Source of the DNA: Stigmatella ashevillena
Lineage (GTDB): Bacteria; Myxococcota; Myxococcia; Myxococcales; Myxococcaceae
DNA: 64,000 nt
Assembly: GCF_028368975.1 (NCBI RefSeq)
Contig: NZ_JAQNDM010000002.1
Coordinates: forward strand, 3,404,425 to 3,468,424
Direction: 5' to 3'
Below the pieces are notes generated by a model, which saw only the letters and a program-made list of their open reading frames with translations, searched no databases and was not told the origin of the DNA. Shown here piece after piece: positions 8,942 to 18,065 of this stretch; the stretch's first letter is position 1, and every line of letters starts with the position of its first letter. The position numbers and the translations under genes were made by a program.

Positions 8942-9057
8942 CTGCTCCCAGACCCTGGCGTTCGCCTCCATCGTTCCAGCTCCGCGAAGTGCGGTCCAGA
9001 GGCCCACGGACGCAGGAGGCTGCCGCTCCGAGACGTTGGAACGGATACGCTGAGGAC

Positions 9058-10167
9058 ATGACCGCCGTCCGTTCTTCCCTCCCGCGACGCATCCCTTATT
9101 CCGGCATCTGGATTGACAACTACAGTCTGACGGCCGTCCCAGGCGGCGCGCTGCTGGCGGGGGGAGTCGAATGGCATCGCGACGGCATCGGCGCCACGAG
9201 CCGGACCACAGGGGGCGCGGCGTTCTGGGACGCCTCGCAAGAGGCATGGTTCCCCCTCGAGCCCTTGCCCTCGCCGAGACATGACCATGCGGCGGTGACG
9301 CTGGCGGACGGGCGCGTCCTGCTCATCGGAGGACGTGCCGAGCAGATCATGGAGATGAACAGCACCCTGCTCTGGGAACCCGGGGCCCAAGGCTTCCGGG
9401 AAGGCCCTCCCCTCATCGAGGCACGGGCGCGCCCCATCGCGGTGACGCTCCCCGATGGCTCGGTGCTGGTTCTGGGCTCCGAACTCGACGAGGACCTGGA
9501 GCGCGGCACGCGGGCCGAGCTGCTCCGCCCAGGAGCCAGTGCCTGGGAGCCCGCGGGACAGACGGCACGCATCTTCCACACCGGCCCCGTCTGCGTGAGC
9601 GGCGGCCAGGTGCTCATCGCGGGGGGCCGGGACAACGGCTTCGGCTTCGCCATCATCGAGGGCACCCACTATGCGCCTCCCCTCTCGCAGAGCACCGAAC
9701 TCTGGGAACACGAGCACCGGCGCTGGCGGTCCAGTGGCCCGTTGGCGGAATCCCGGGACGATCCGAAGGGCATCACCCTCTCGGACGGACGCATCCTCGT
9801 CGTGGGCGGCTGGGACCACGGCCGCGCCCTGACCACCTCGGAGGTGTGGGCTCCTGGCACCGGCCTCTGGAGCTCCGCGGGGACGATGGCCTCGGCGCGG
9901 TCCTCCTTTGCCCTGACGGCGCTCCCGGATGGACGGGCCGCGGTGTCCGGGGGACTCGTGGAAGGGTCCTTTGCAGCCACGGCGACGGTGGAGATCTGGC
10001 ATCCCGGGACGCGCACCTGGTCTCCCGGCAAACCGCTGGAGGTGTCCCGCGCAGGCCACCAGCTTGCCGCCGTGGGCGAGGGGACGTTCCTCGTCGTGGG
10101 AAATCACACCCCCACCCCGGACGCGCCCCCTGAAACGAGCTGGGAGCTGTGGCGGCCCGAGGCATGA
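9058..10167 (+). CDS. Kelch-motif beta-propeller protein
   Basis: This 369-residue protein consists of about six repeats of roughly 50-60 residues. Each has a GG-containing strand (LLAGGVEW, LLIGGRAE, LIAGGRDN, LVVGGWDH, AAVSGGLV) followed by a Trp/Glu-rich strand such as ELWEHEHRRW, EVWAPGTGLW or EIWHPGTRTW. That is the kelch/galactose-oxidase propeller pattern, very common in myxobacteria. No signal peptide or catalytic domain is visible, so it is probably a cytoplasmic binding propeller, unlike most secreted myxobacterial kelch proteins. Start ATG 9058 follows GAGG. Confidence 0.8.
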   Translation: MTAVRSSLPRRIPYSGIWIDNYSLTAVPGGALLAGGVEWHRDGIGATSRTTGGAAFWDASQEAWFPLEPLPSPRHDHAAVTLADGRVLLIGGRAEQIMEMNSTLLWEPGAQGFREGPPLIEARARPIAVTLPDGSVLVLGSELDEDLERGTRAELLRPGASAWEPAGQTARIFHTGPVCVSGGQVLIAGGRDNGFGFAIIEGTHYAPPLSQSTELWEHEHRRWRSSGPLAESRDDPKGITLSDGRILVVGGWDHGRALTTSEVWAPGTGLWSSAGTMASARSSFALTALPDGRAAVSGGLVEGSFAATATVEIWHPGTRTWSPGKPLEVSRAGHQLAAVGEGTFLVVGNHTPTPDAPPETSWELWRPEA

Positions 10168-10192
10168 GGGCGGAGCTTCACGGCACCGCGGC

Positions 10193-11932
10193 TCACCTCA
10201 GGGGCGAATCCAGGAAGCCCGGCCGGTAATCGGTGATCTGCCCCCCGCTGAACGTGAAGCGCTGCCCCACCGAGGGCATCGTGTCGTTGAGCACGTACCC
10301 GAAGTCCAACCGGAACGGGTACAGGTTGAACTGAGGGAACAGGAAGCGGATCCCCAGGCCCACCGAATGAACCACTTTCGGCCGCCGGTCGAAGGCGGAG
10401 CCCGCATCGTAGAAGAGCACTCCGCCCAGGTGCAGCGTCTGGAAGACGAAGGGCACCGTGCGGTACTCCATGTTCACCAGCACCATCCGCTTGCCCGAGT
10501 AGGCATCCGGCCTTGCTCCCCGCAGTCCATTGCCGCCCCCCAGCAGGCTCACCCGGTCGAACAGATCATCGATGTTCACGTCCAGCACGCCGCGCGCCAC
10601 GAAGCGTCCCCCCAGCACGCGCGGCGAGACCTGCTGCACCTCCGCCGCCCACCGCCGGTTCGTCCACTCGTCTTCCTCTCCGAGCGAGCGGCGGATGGCC
10701 ACCGCCGCTGCCACCGTGGTGAGCGCATCGCTCCACAACCACCGGTAGCGTGCCGCCACGCCCAGCTCCGCGTAATGCGCCGCGGAGGAGAAGACCGGGG
10801 GCGCATAGCGGACACTGGCGAACACCGAGTGGCCTAGCTGGTAGTCCTCCGAGAGCGCGTACGAGTCCACATCCCGCATCACCTGATAGCGCGCCTCGAA
10901 GGCAGACAGGCTCAGCAGGGCGTAGGCTGCGTCCTCGCTGCGCGGCAGGTGGTTGTCCCGGAGCCAGGCCCGCTGAGCGTCATCCAGCGGCGCTTCCTCG
11001 GGGGCGGCGAAGAACCGGTGGTACGCCGCCACCCCGCCGCTCACGTTCAGCTTGTGGCGCTCACCATAAGAGCGCGTGTACTGGGCGTCTCCGGAGACCT
11101 CGCGCGTCTTGTAGATGTAAGGCACGGGCTCGCCGTCCGGATAGGGCAGTTGCCATACCTCCGTGCCCCGGTACACCCGCGTTGTCGCCACGTTCCAGGC
11201 CGCGGATGTACTGAGCCCCCAGGGGGTGGACAAGGAGTACAGCGGGCGCTGGATCGCCACCGAGCCCCGCGAGCCCTCGGGCTTGCCGCTCTCGCGCCCG
11301 ATGATGAGGGCGGCGGTCTCTCCAAAGTACCAGCGGCTGCCACCCACCCGCCGGTTGACATAGGTCTGCCCGAAGCTGAGCGTGTCGGGCCTCAAGATGA
11401 AATCCGCCGCCAACCGCTGGTTGAGCCCCAGGAAGTTGGTCTCCGTCCCCTGGAGCTTCAAATAGCTCACGAAGGAGCCCACCACCTCGAAGGTCTGGTT
11501 GAGCCGCAGCGACCAGATGTCCTTGGTGATGATCAGCATCGCCACCCCGCCGGGGGACTCGCCACGCACCGGCACCACCCGCACCACCGCGAAGATGCCG
11601 AGCTTGCGCAGGTTGCGCGATGTCTCCTGCACCAGCGCGGCCGAATAGGGCTGACCCGGCTCCAACAGCACCTCGCGGCGGATGACCTGCTCGCGCGTGC
11701 GCGCGTGGAAGATGTTCAGGAAGTTGGGGTACGGATCGCTCTCGGCCACCACGTCCTCGGACGCGACGAGGATGGCCTCGAGACGCTTGCCCTCGGGCTC
11801 GGGCTCCAACACACGCCCATGCTGGGCGAGCCCCCAGGCCACGAGCGTCTCCTCGTATCCCCCCAGGGCCTGGGACTCTGGCGCCGCCGCCACCAGCGGG
11901 GTGATCAGCAGGGTGAGCAATGCGAACGGCAC
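10193..11932 (-). CDS. BamA/TamA-family outer membrane barrel protein
   Basis: This 579-residue protein has a short signal peptide (ending about VAAA at 14-17). Next come one or two POTRA-like segments (about 45-130; ASEDVVAESDPYPNF, then RKLGIFAVVRVVP, where the LG-IF turn is typical of POTRA domains). The rest is a long run of alternating beta strands up to a C-terminal FTFSGGQITDYRPG region. GNGLRGARPDAYSGKRMVLVN near residue 480 matches the conserved RG-containing loop of the bacterial surface antigen (D15) domain. It is shorter than BamA (about 800), so TamA-like or lineage-specific Omp85 is more likely. Monocistronic. Confidence 0.75.
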   Translation of the reverse strand: MPFALLTLLITPLVAAAPESQALGGYEETLVAWGLAQHGRVLEPEPEGKRLEAILVASEDVVAESDPYPNFLNIFHARTREQVIRREVLLEPGQPYSAALVQETSRNLRKLGIFAVVRVVPVRGESPGGVAMLIITKDIWSLRLNQTFEVVGSFVSYLKLQGTETNFLGLNQRLAADFILRPDTLSFGQTYVNRRVGGSRWYFGETAALIIGRESGKPEGSRGSVAIQRPLYSLSTPWGLSTSAAWNVATTRVYRGTEVWQLPYPDGEPVPYIYKTREVSGDAQYTRSYGERHKLNVSGGVAAYHRFFAAPEEAPLDDAQRAWLRDNHLPRSEDAAYALLSLSAFEARYQVMRDVDSYALSEDYQLGHSVFASVRYAPPVFSSAAHYAELGVAARYRWLWSDALTTVAAAVAIRRSLGEEDEWTNRRWAAEVQQVSPRVLGGRFVARGVLDVNIDDLFDRVSLLGGGNGLRGARPDAYSGKRMVLVNMEYRTVPFVFQTLHLGGVLFYDAGSAFDRRPKVVHSVGLGIRFLFPQFNLYPFRLDFGYVLNDTMPSVGQRFTFSGGQITDYRPGFLDSPLR

Positions 11933-12116
11933 GCGGCCATCTTGTCATGCACCGAGCCGTGAACGAGGTGACATTTCCAGGGTTGAAATGCACCCAGTTC
12001 GCCCAAATCCTGAATACTGCTAGACAATCGCCCCTTTCTGCCGAGAGGCTCTTGGGTCCGGCAGGGCGTTTCACACGAGAAACTACAGAACGTATCGCAT
12101 CTCGGGAGCATACATC

Positions 12117-12497
12117 GTGGACCCCATCCGTGGACCTTGGGTCCTGCTGGTCGAAGACAACGAAGACATCCGCGAAGGATTGAGCACGCTGCTGGAATCC
12201 GAAGACTACGGCGTCATCTCCGTTGGCACGGCGGAAGAGGGGCTCGCCCGCCTCCGGAGTCAGCAGGTCCACCTGCTCATCACGGACTACATGCTCCCCG
12301 GGGAGAGCGGAGGCTGGCTGGTGGAGCAGGCCGTGAAGGAAGGCCACCTCCAGCAGACACGGTTGGTGATGATCACCGCGCACCCGCGCGTGGTGCCGCC
12401 TGCCGGCGTGCGCATGCTCCACAAGCCGCTGGACATCAACGACTTCCTCCGCATCGTGGAGGAGGAGTTCGCTGCCCTGGCTCAGCACGCGGCCTGA
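12117..12497 (+). CDS. Stand-alone response regulator receiver protein
   Basis: This 126-residue CheY-like protein is almost only a receiver domain. VLLVEDNEDIRE gives the acidic pocket, LLITDYMLPG carries the phospho-acceptor Asp57, VMITAHP gives the conserved Thr, and MLHKPLDI gives the conserved Lys. There is no output domain, so it must act by protein interaction or as a phosphorelay intermediate. GTG 12117 follows CGGGAG at a good distance. No histidine kinase gene is adjacent; the partner lies elsewhere. The 184-bp gap upstream must contain its promoter. Confidence 0.88.
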   Translation: MDPIRGPWVLLVEDNEDIREGLSTLLESEDYGVISVGTAEEGLARLRSQQVHLLITDYMLPGESGGWLVEQAVKEGHLQQTRLVMITAHPRVVPPAGVRMLHKPLDINDFLRIVEEEFAALAQHAA

Positions 12498-12510
12498 CGG
12501 CGACTCCCGG

Positions 12511-13374
12511 TCAAGCCGAGCGCAGGTCCTCCGGGCGAGGCGTTGGCAACTTCTGCCCCTGGGCCACGGCCGCCACGATGCGCGCCAGCTGATCCACCCC
12601 ATCCGAGAGCGCCGCGGGGCCCGGCTGGAGGATGAAGGAGCTCTTCACCTCATAGAGCTGGTCGTCCACCACCGCTCGGACGTCCTTCCAACCCGGCCGG
12701 GAGGCAATCTTGTCCCGCTTGGCCTTGCGCCCGCACCAGCTGGCGATGACCGCCTCGGGGTTCCGCCTCGCCACCTCCTCGGGGGGGAAGATGCGGCCCT
12801 TCGCCTCTGGATGCGCGCGGGACTCGCCACACACGTCCTCCCCGCCCACCAGCTCCACCAGCTCCGAGCACCAGCGAATGCCGGAGATGAGCGGCTCGTG
12901 CCACTCCTCGAAGAAGATGCGGGGCCTCCGTGGCAGGGACTCCGCGGCGTGGGCGTGGCGCTCCAGGTTGGCCGTCAGCTCGTCCGCCAGCCGCTCCGCC
13001 GCCTCCGCCCGCCCCACCAGAGCCCCCACCACGCGGATGGTCTGGAGGATCTCCGCCACCGAGCGCTGGTTGAACAAGTACACAGGCACGCCGCGCTTGC
13101 ACAGCTCGCGCCCCAGGTCCGCTTGCAAGTCCGAGAATCCGAGCACCAGGTCTGGCTTCAGCTCCAGGATGCGCTCGAAGTTCGCATCCAGGAACGAACT
13201 GACGCGCGGCTTCTTGCGCGCCTCGGGAGGGCGCACCGTGAAGCCGGAGACGCCCACCACCAGGTCTCCCGCGCCAATGCGGTACAGCGTCTCCGTCGTC
13301 TCTTCCGTCATGCAGACAATGCGCTGAGGATGACGGGGCGCGGAGGCGAGCAGGCGGGCAAGGTGGGCATTCAT
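12511..13374 (-). CDS. BtuF-like ABC substrate-binding-fold protein lacking a signal peptide
   Basis: This 287-residue protein belongs to the helical-backbone metal/B12-binding family (COG0614). RIVCMTEETTETLYRIGAGD (about 18-37), LVVGVSGF, ILELKPDLVLGFSDLQ and the long inter-lobe helix are all characteristic. WHEPLISGIRWCSELVELVGG matches the BtuF-type 'cobalamin-binding protein' subgroup. The first residues (MNAHLARLLASAPRHPQ) show no export signal, and no other in-frame ATG supplies one, so it may be cytoplasmic. No BtuC/BtuD genes are nearby. It is convergent with the receiver gene, with 13 bp between the two stops. Confidence 0.75.
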   Translation of the reverse strand: MNAHLARLLASAPRHPQRIVCMTEETTETLYRIGAGDLVVGVSGFTVRPPEARKKPRVSSFLDANFERILELKPDLVLGFSDLQADLGRELCKRGVPVYLFNQRSVAEILQTIRVVGALVGRAEAAERLADELTANLERHAHAAESLPRRPRIFFEEWHEPLISGIRWCSELVELVGGEDVCGESRAHPEAKGRIFPPEEVARRNPEAVIASWCGRKAKRDKIASRPGWKDVRAVVDDQLYEVKSSFILQPGPAALSDGVDQLARIVAAVAQGQKLPTPRPEDLRSA

Positions 13375-13427
13375 GCCGCGGACTTTATGCCGGTAACCTT
13401 CCGGCGCCTCCGGGGTTCGAGGGACAC

Positions 13428-15089
13428 ATGATGGAAGGTACACGGCGTCGAACAGCCCCATGGTCCCTGGTGGCCCTCCTGGCCGTGGGCTGCGCTTCGG
13501 CCTCCAAGCCCGTCTCCGCGCCGCCTTCCCCCCCGTTGGTGTTGCCGGACCCGGACTGGAGCGAAGAGCAGCGGGCCCTCCACGTCCTGCGGCGGCTGGC
13601 CTATGGCCCCTCCCCCCGGGATTGGAAGGAGGTGCGCGGGGAAGGCGTTGCCCGCTGGATCGAACGGCAGCTCCACCCGGAGCAGCTCGCGGATGACACC
13701 GTGGCCGCGCGTCTCGAAGCATACCGCTCGCTCGAGATGAGCTCCGAGGAGCTCATGGCCCGCTACGCGCCCCTGCGCCAGCAGGCCCGGGAGCTGGGCT
13801 TCCCCCTGGAGTCTCCCGAGGACAAGCGCGAGCTGCGCGAGCTGCTCGGCGAGGAGGTGCTTCCCCAGCGAGTGAGCGAAGATCTGATCGCGCAGAAGCT
13901 CATCCGGGCCACCGAGAGCCGCCGCCAGCTCCAGGAAGTGCTGACCGATTTCTGGTTCAACCACTTCAACGTCTCGTCCGAAAAGGGGCCGGTGCGGTGG
14001 ATGGTCACCTCCTACGAACGCGACGCCATCCGCCCGCATGTCTTCGGGCGCTTCCGGGAGCTGCTCGGGGCCACCGCGCGCCACCCCGCCATGCTCTTCT
14101 ATCTGGACAACTGGACCAGCGTCCGTGACGGCTTCGAGCCACGCCGGAAGGGCGCGAAGGCTGCCTTCGGAAAGACCGCTCGAGGCCTCAACGAAAACTA
14201 TGCCCGGGAGCTGCTGGAGCTGCACACGCTGGGTGTAGAGGGGGGCTACCGGCAAGAGGACGTGCGGGAGGTGGCCCGCGCCTTCACCGGCTGGTCCCTC
14301 CAGCGCCCGCGGGAGGCCCCCACCTTCCTCTTCCGCGCGGCGGCACATGACGCGGAAGCGAAGACGGTGCTGGGGCATGTGCTGCCTCCCGGGGGCGGGC
14401 AACAGGACGCCGAGCGCGTGCTGGACCTCCTGTCCCGGCACCCCTCCACCGCGCGCTTCATCTGCCTGAAGCTGGCGCGCAAGTTCGTCTCGGACGAGCC
14501 CCCCGCCGCGCTGGTGGAGCGGCTCGCCCAGGTGTTCCTCGACACGGACGGAGACCTGCGGGCCGTCTACACCGCGCTCTTCACCTCGCCTGAGTTCTGG
14601 TCCAACGAGGCCTGGGGGGCCAAGACGAAGACACCGCTGGAGCTCGTGGCCTCCAGCCTCCGCGCCCTGGGAGGCACCACGGACGGAAGCCCCGCGCTGA
14701 CACGCGCCCTGGAGCGCATGGGCGAGCCGCTCTACCGCGCACCGGCCCCGACCGGCTTTCCCGAGCACGCCTCGCCCTGGGTGAACGCGGGGGCCCTCGT
14801 CAGCCGCCTCAACTTCGCCCTGGCGCTGGCGGCCGGACGGATGCGGGGCACCGAGGTGGACCTGTTGGCGTGGACGCCCTCTCCCACCCCTTCCAGCGCC
14901 GGGGAGCTGGTGGACGCGCTCGCGCCCTCTCTCCTTTATGGACCCCTCTCCCCGGAGACACGCACCACGCTGCTGGCCGCGCTGGAACCCGGAGAAGACG
15001 AGCGCATGCCGGATGGCGAGAAACGCCCGCTGGAGGTGCGCCGGGCCATCGGCCTGCTCCTGGGCTCCCCCGAATTCCAGAAGCAGTGA
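13428..15089 (+). CDS. DUF1800-family lipoprotein
   Basis: This 553-residue protein has a lipoprotein signal (LVALLAVGC, Cys about 22) and a Pro-rich spacer. LHVLRRLAYGPSPRD at about 50 and LLELHTLGVEGGYRQEDV near 265 are hallmarks of DUF1800 (COG5267). WFNHFNVSSEKGPVRW is also typical of the family. Biochemical function is not established; the family is nearly always paired with a DUF1501 protein, as here, where the next gene starts 6 bp downstream. The pair is probably exported and works together at the cell surface or in the periplasm. Confidence 0.88.
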   Translation: MMEGTRRRTAPWSLVALLAVGCASASKPVSAPPSPPLVLPDPDWSEEQRALHVLRRLAYGPSPRDWKEVRGEGVARWIERQLHPEQLADDTVAARLEAYRSLEMSSEELMARYAPLRQQARELGFPLESPEDKRELRELLGEEVLPQRVSEDLIAQKLIRATESRRQLQEVLTDFWFNHFNVSSEKGPVRWMVTSYERDAIRPHVFGRFRELLGATARHPAMLFYLDNWTSVRDGFEPRRKGAKAAFGKTARGLNENYARELLELHTLGVEGGYRQEDVREVARAFTGWSLQRPREAPTFLFRAAAHDAEAKTVLGHVLPPGGGQQDAERVLDLLSRHPSTARFICLKLARKFVSDEPPAALVERLAQVFLDTDGDLRAVYTALFTSPEFWSNEAWGAKTKTPLELVASSLRALGGTTDGSPALTRALERMGEPLYRAPAPTGFPEHASPWVNAGALVSRLNFALALAAGRMRGTEVDLLAWTPSPTPSSAGELVDALAPSLLYGPLSPETRTTLLAALEPGEDERMPDGEKRPLEVRRAIGLLLGSPEFQKQ

Positions 15090-15095
15090 GGCCCC

Positions 15096-16343
15096 ATGTC
15101 CCCGCTCTCCCGACGCGCCTTGCTGAAATCCGCCAGCCTCTCCCTCTTGGGGCTGGCCACCCTGCCCCCGTTCCTGGCCCGCGCCGCCGAGGGCCTCCCC
15201 CCGGGCCGCCGCAAGGTGCTCCTCACCCTCTTCCTTCGAGGGGGGGCCGATGGCCTGTCCCTCCTCCCACCGGTGAGGGACCCCGACTACCACCGCTTGC
15301 GCCCCCGGCTTGCCCTGGGCCTCCCGGGGACGGGCGATGACGCGGCCCTCCCCCTGGATGACACCTTCGGCCTCCACCCTGCCCTGGCGCCCTTGCTGCC
15401 CTGGTGGCGAGAGGGGGTGCTCGCCGCCGTCCCCGCCGTGGGGTTGCCCCTGCCGGTGCGCAGCCACTTCGACGCCCAGGACTTCGTCGAGTCCGGCACC
15501 CCGGGGCTGAAGTCCACCCGGGATGGCTACCTCAACCGCGCCCTGCGGGCCCTCCCCGCGGACCCTACCGCCAGTGCCTTCCGGGCCGTGGCCCTCCAGC
15601 CCACCTTGCCGCGCGCCCTGGCCGGGGAGGGGCCCGCGCTCGCCCTCGAATCCCTGGAGGCGTTCCGCATCCGAACCCCAGGCCGCGAAGGCCCCGTTCG
15701 CTTCGAGGCCCTCTACGCCTCCGCGGTGGATGAGGCCCTGCGCACCACGGGGCTCGAAACCTCCCACGCCCTCGAGCTCGTTGCCGACCGACGGCTGGCC
15801 GAGCAAGCCCCCTTGCACGGCGCCCGCTACCCTCGCTCGCCGCTGGGCCGCCGGTTGAAGGACCTGGCCCGGTTGATTCACGCGGAGGTAGGACTCCAGT
15901 TGGCCGCCACCGAGGCAGGGGGTTGGGACACCCACATCCAGCAGGGGCGGGCCAAGGGCCCTTTGGCGCAGCGCGCCGAGGACCTCGCCCTGAGCCTGGC
16001 CGCTTTCGCCACGGACCTGGGCCCCCGGCTCGCGGACGTGCTGGTGGTGGTTTTCACCGAGTTTGGACGCACCGCGCGTGAGAACGGCAACCTCGGCACG
16101 GACCATGGCACTGGCGGCGTGGCCCTGCTGCTGGGAGGGGGCGTCCGGGGCGGGCGGGTATGGGGGCCCTGGAAAGGCCTCTCGGAGGCACACCTGCTCG
16201 ACGGGAGGGATGTCCCCTCGCTCACCGACATCCGCGCCCTGCTGGCCGAAGCGTTGATCCTGCATGGAGGGCTGCCCTCGCCGGAGGCCGTATTTCCGGG
16301 CTTGGGCGCATCATCCCCTCGGCTCGGTCTCTTGGGCGGCTGA
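15096..16343 (+). CDS. DUF1501-family Tat-exported protein
   Basis: This 415-residue protein starts with a Tat signal (SRRALLKSASLSLLGLATL...ARA), which suggests export in a folded state. FLRGGADGLSLLPP near 47-60 and VVVFTEFGRTARENGNLGTDHG near 310 are conserved DUF1501 (COG4102) motifs related to the alkaline-phosphatase-like/sulfatase fold. It forms an operon with the upstream DUF1800 lipoprotein gene. Enzymatic activity is unknown for the family. Confidence 0.88.
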   Translation: MSPLSRRALLKSASLSLLGLATLPPFLARAAEGLPPGRRKVLLTLFLRGGADGLSLLPPVRDPDYHRLRPRLALGLPGTGDDAALPLDDTFGLHPALAPLLPWWREGVLAAVPAVGLPLPVRSHFDAQDFVESGTPGLKSTRDGYLNRALRALPADPTASAFRAVALQPTLPRALAGEGPALALESLEAFRIRTPGREGPVRFEALYASAVDEALRTTGLETSHALELVADRRLAEQAPLHGARYPRSPLGRRLKDLARLIHAEVGLQLAATEAGGWDTHIQQGRAKGPLAQRAEDLALSLAAFATDLGPRLADVLVVVFTEFGRTARENGNLGTDHGTGGVALLLGGGVRGGRVWGPWKGLSEAHLLDGRDVPSLTDIRALLAEALILHGGLPSPEAVFPGLGASSPRLGLLGG

Positions 16344-16403
16344 ACATCCGGTGCTAGCATCCTCGCTCGACTGGCCTGAAGCCGCCTTGCGGCGGGGGAG
16401 CAC

Positions 16404-18065
16404 ATGATTGAAAGCGACGCCTCTGCGGGGGGCGCGCCACCCCCCATGGTAGACCCCCTGTTGGGCAGGGTTCTGAACGAGCGTTTCAAGATCGTCGAAG
16501 CGCTGGGCGCCGGCGGGATGGGCCGCGTGTACAAGGCCATCCAATCGCCCCTGGACCGCATGGTCGCGCTGAAGATCCTCAACCCCCAATATGGGCAGGA
16601 CAAGGACCCCGGCTTCCAGCGCCGCTTCTTCCTCGAAGCCAACGTCACCGCGAAGCTGCGCCACCCCAACACCATCACCATCATCGATTACGGGAAGACC
16701 GACGACGGCATCTACTACATCGCGATGGAGTACCTGGAGGGGCTCACGCTGTCTCAGCTGATCACCCAGACGGGCCCCCTGCCCTGGCCGCGGGCGCTCA
16801 GCATCGCCCAGCAGATTGCCCGCTCCCTGCGCGAGGCGCACAAGGTCGGCCTCATCCACCGCGACCTGAAGCCCGCCAACGTGATGATCCTCAACCAGGA
16901 GAAGGATCACGACCTGGTGAAGGTGCTGGACTTCGGACTGGTGAAGTCCTTCCTGCCCGACGGGGGCAATTTCCCCGCGGACGTGTCGCTCACCCAGGCG
17001 GGCGTCATCCTCGGCTCGCCGCAGTACATGGCGCCCGAGCAGGCGCGCAACATCTCCGACCCGCGCAGCGACGTGTACTCGCTGGGCGTGGTGCTCTTCC
17101 AGATGTTGCTGGGGCGCCCCCCGTTCCTGGCCGAGCAGAGCATCGACATCATCGTCAAGCACCTCAACGAGCCGCCACCCACCTTCGCGTCGATCTGGCC
17201 CAACCACACCATCCCCCCCGAGGTGGAGGCGCTGGTGATGAAGTGCCTGGCCAAGCGCCCCGCGGAGCGGTTCGACTCGATGGACCGGGTGCTCGACAGC
17301 ATCCGCCGCGCCACCGCCGCGGCGGGCCTCAGCAGCGGCTTCTACTCGGGCCCGCGCAGCTTCGTCACCCCCGGCAGCGGCCCACACACGGGGCCCCTCC
17401 CGCCGCAGCCCTCCCCGTCCAATGCGTCCACCATGGCGCTCGACATCTCCGTGGAGGAGCCGCAGACGAAGGGGCGCCGCAACTCTCTGGCCATTGCCCT
17501 GCTCGGCGGCTCGGTGCTGGCCGGCGTGGCGGTGTCCTTGGTGTTCGCCCTGAGCACCCCCTCCTCCAAGTCCTCCCCGGCCCCCGCGCTCCCGCCCCCC
17601 TCGCTGGCCACCGCGCCCCCCGGCCCTTCGGCAGGAGCCCCCTCGGAGGCCGAGCCATTGGATGATCTCGCCGTGAGCCTCACCGCCGAAAAGGCCGCCG
17701 CCCCCGCCTCGCCCCAGGAAGCCGCCCCGGAGAAGCCCCCCTTGGAGGAACCTGCCCCAGAGGCAGCGGCGGCCCAGGCGTCCCTGGTGCGCTTCTTCAT
17801 CGCCAGCGAGCCCAGCGGCGCCCGGGTGAAACACCGGGGCAAGGACCTGGGCGTGACGCCCGTGGAGCTGCGGCTGCCCGCCAATGACGCGGGCCGGGCC
17901 AGCGCTGAGCTGACCTTCGAACTCAGCGGCTACCCTCGCTCCACCGTCAAGGCGGAAGGGGAAGGGCCCGAAGTGCGCTTCACGCACAAGCTCAAGAAGA
18001 AGAAGAGCCCGTCGCGGCAACGGCCCTCGGGCTCGACCGGATACAAGGACGATCCTTACCAGTGA
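16404..18065 (+). CDS. Membrane Ser/Thr protein kinase with C-terminal PEGA-like domain
   Basis: This 553-residue Hanks-type kinase has a P-loop GAGGMGRVY (35-43), catalytic VALK with K57, HRDLKPAN (152-159, D154) and DFG (176-178), so it should be active. After the kinase domain (about 28-300) comes a Ser/Pro/Gly linker and a TM helix (about 363-387). A long Pro/Ala/Glu-rich periplasmic stretch follows, and then a PEGA-type domain (IASEPSGARVKHRGKDLGV) and a Lys-rich tail. Its stop overlaps the GTG of the TonB-receptor gene by 4 bp (18062-18065), giving translational coupling. This suggests that the kinase senses or controls that receptor. Confidence 0.9.
   Translation: MIESDASAGGAPPPMVDPLLGRVLNERFKIVEALGAGGMGRVYKAIQSPLDRMVALKILNPQYGQDKDPGFQRRFFLEANVTAKLRHPNTITIIDYGKTDDGIYYIAMEYLEGLTLSQLITQTGPLPWPRALSIAQQIARSLREAHKVGLIHRDLKPANVMILNQEKDHDLVKVLDFGLVKSFLPDGGNFPADVSLTQAGVILGSPQYMAPEQARNISDPRSDVYSLGVVLFQMLLGRPPFLAEQSIDIIVKHLNEPPPTFASIWPNHTIPPEVEALVMKCLAKRPAERFDSMDRVLDSIRRATAAAGLSSGFYSGPRSFVTPGSGPHTGPLPPQPSPSNASTMALDISVEEPQTKGRRNSLAIALLGGSVLAGVAVSLVFALSTPSSKSSPAPALPPPSLATAPPGPSAGAPSEAEPLDDLAVSLTAEKAAAPASPQEAAPEKPPLEEPAPEAAAAQASLVRFFIASEPSGARVKHRGKDLGVTPVELRLPANDAGRASAELTFELSGYPRSTVKAEGEGPEVRFTHKLKKKKSPSRQRPSGSTGYKDDPYQ

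Noticed and set aside
13371-16265. Open frame of about 960 codons antisense to the DUF1800/DUF1501 pair
   Set aside because: It has no recognisable domain and strong Gly/Gln/Glu bias, and it is covered by two well-supported sense genes.
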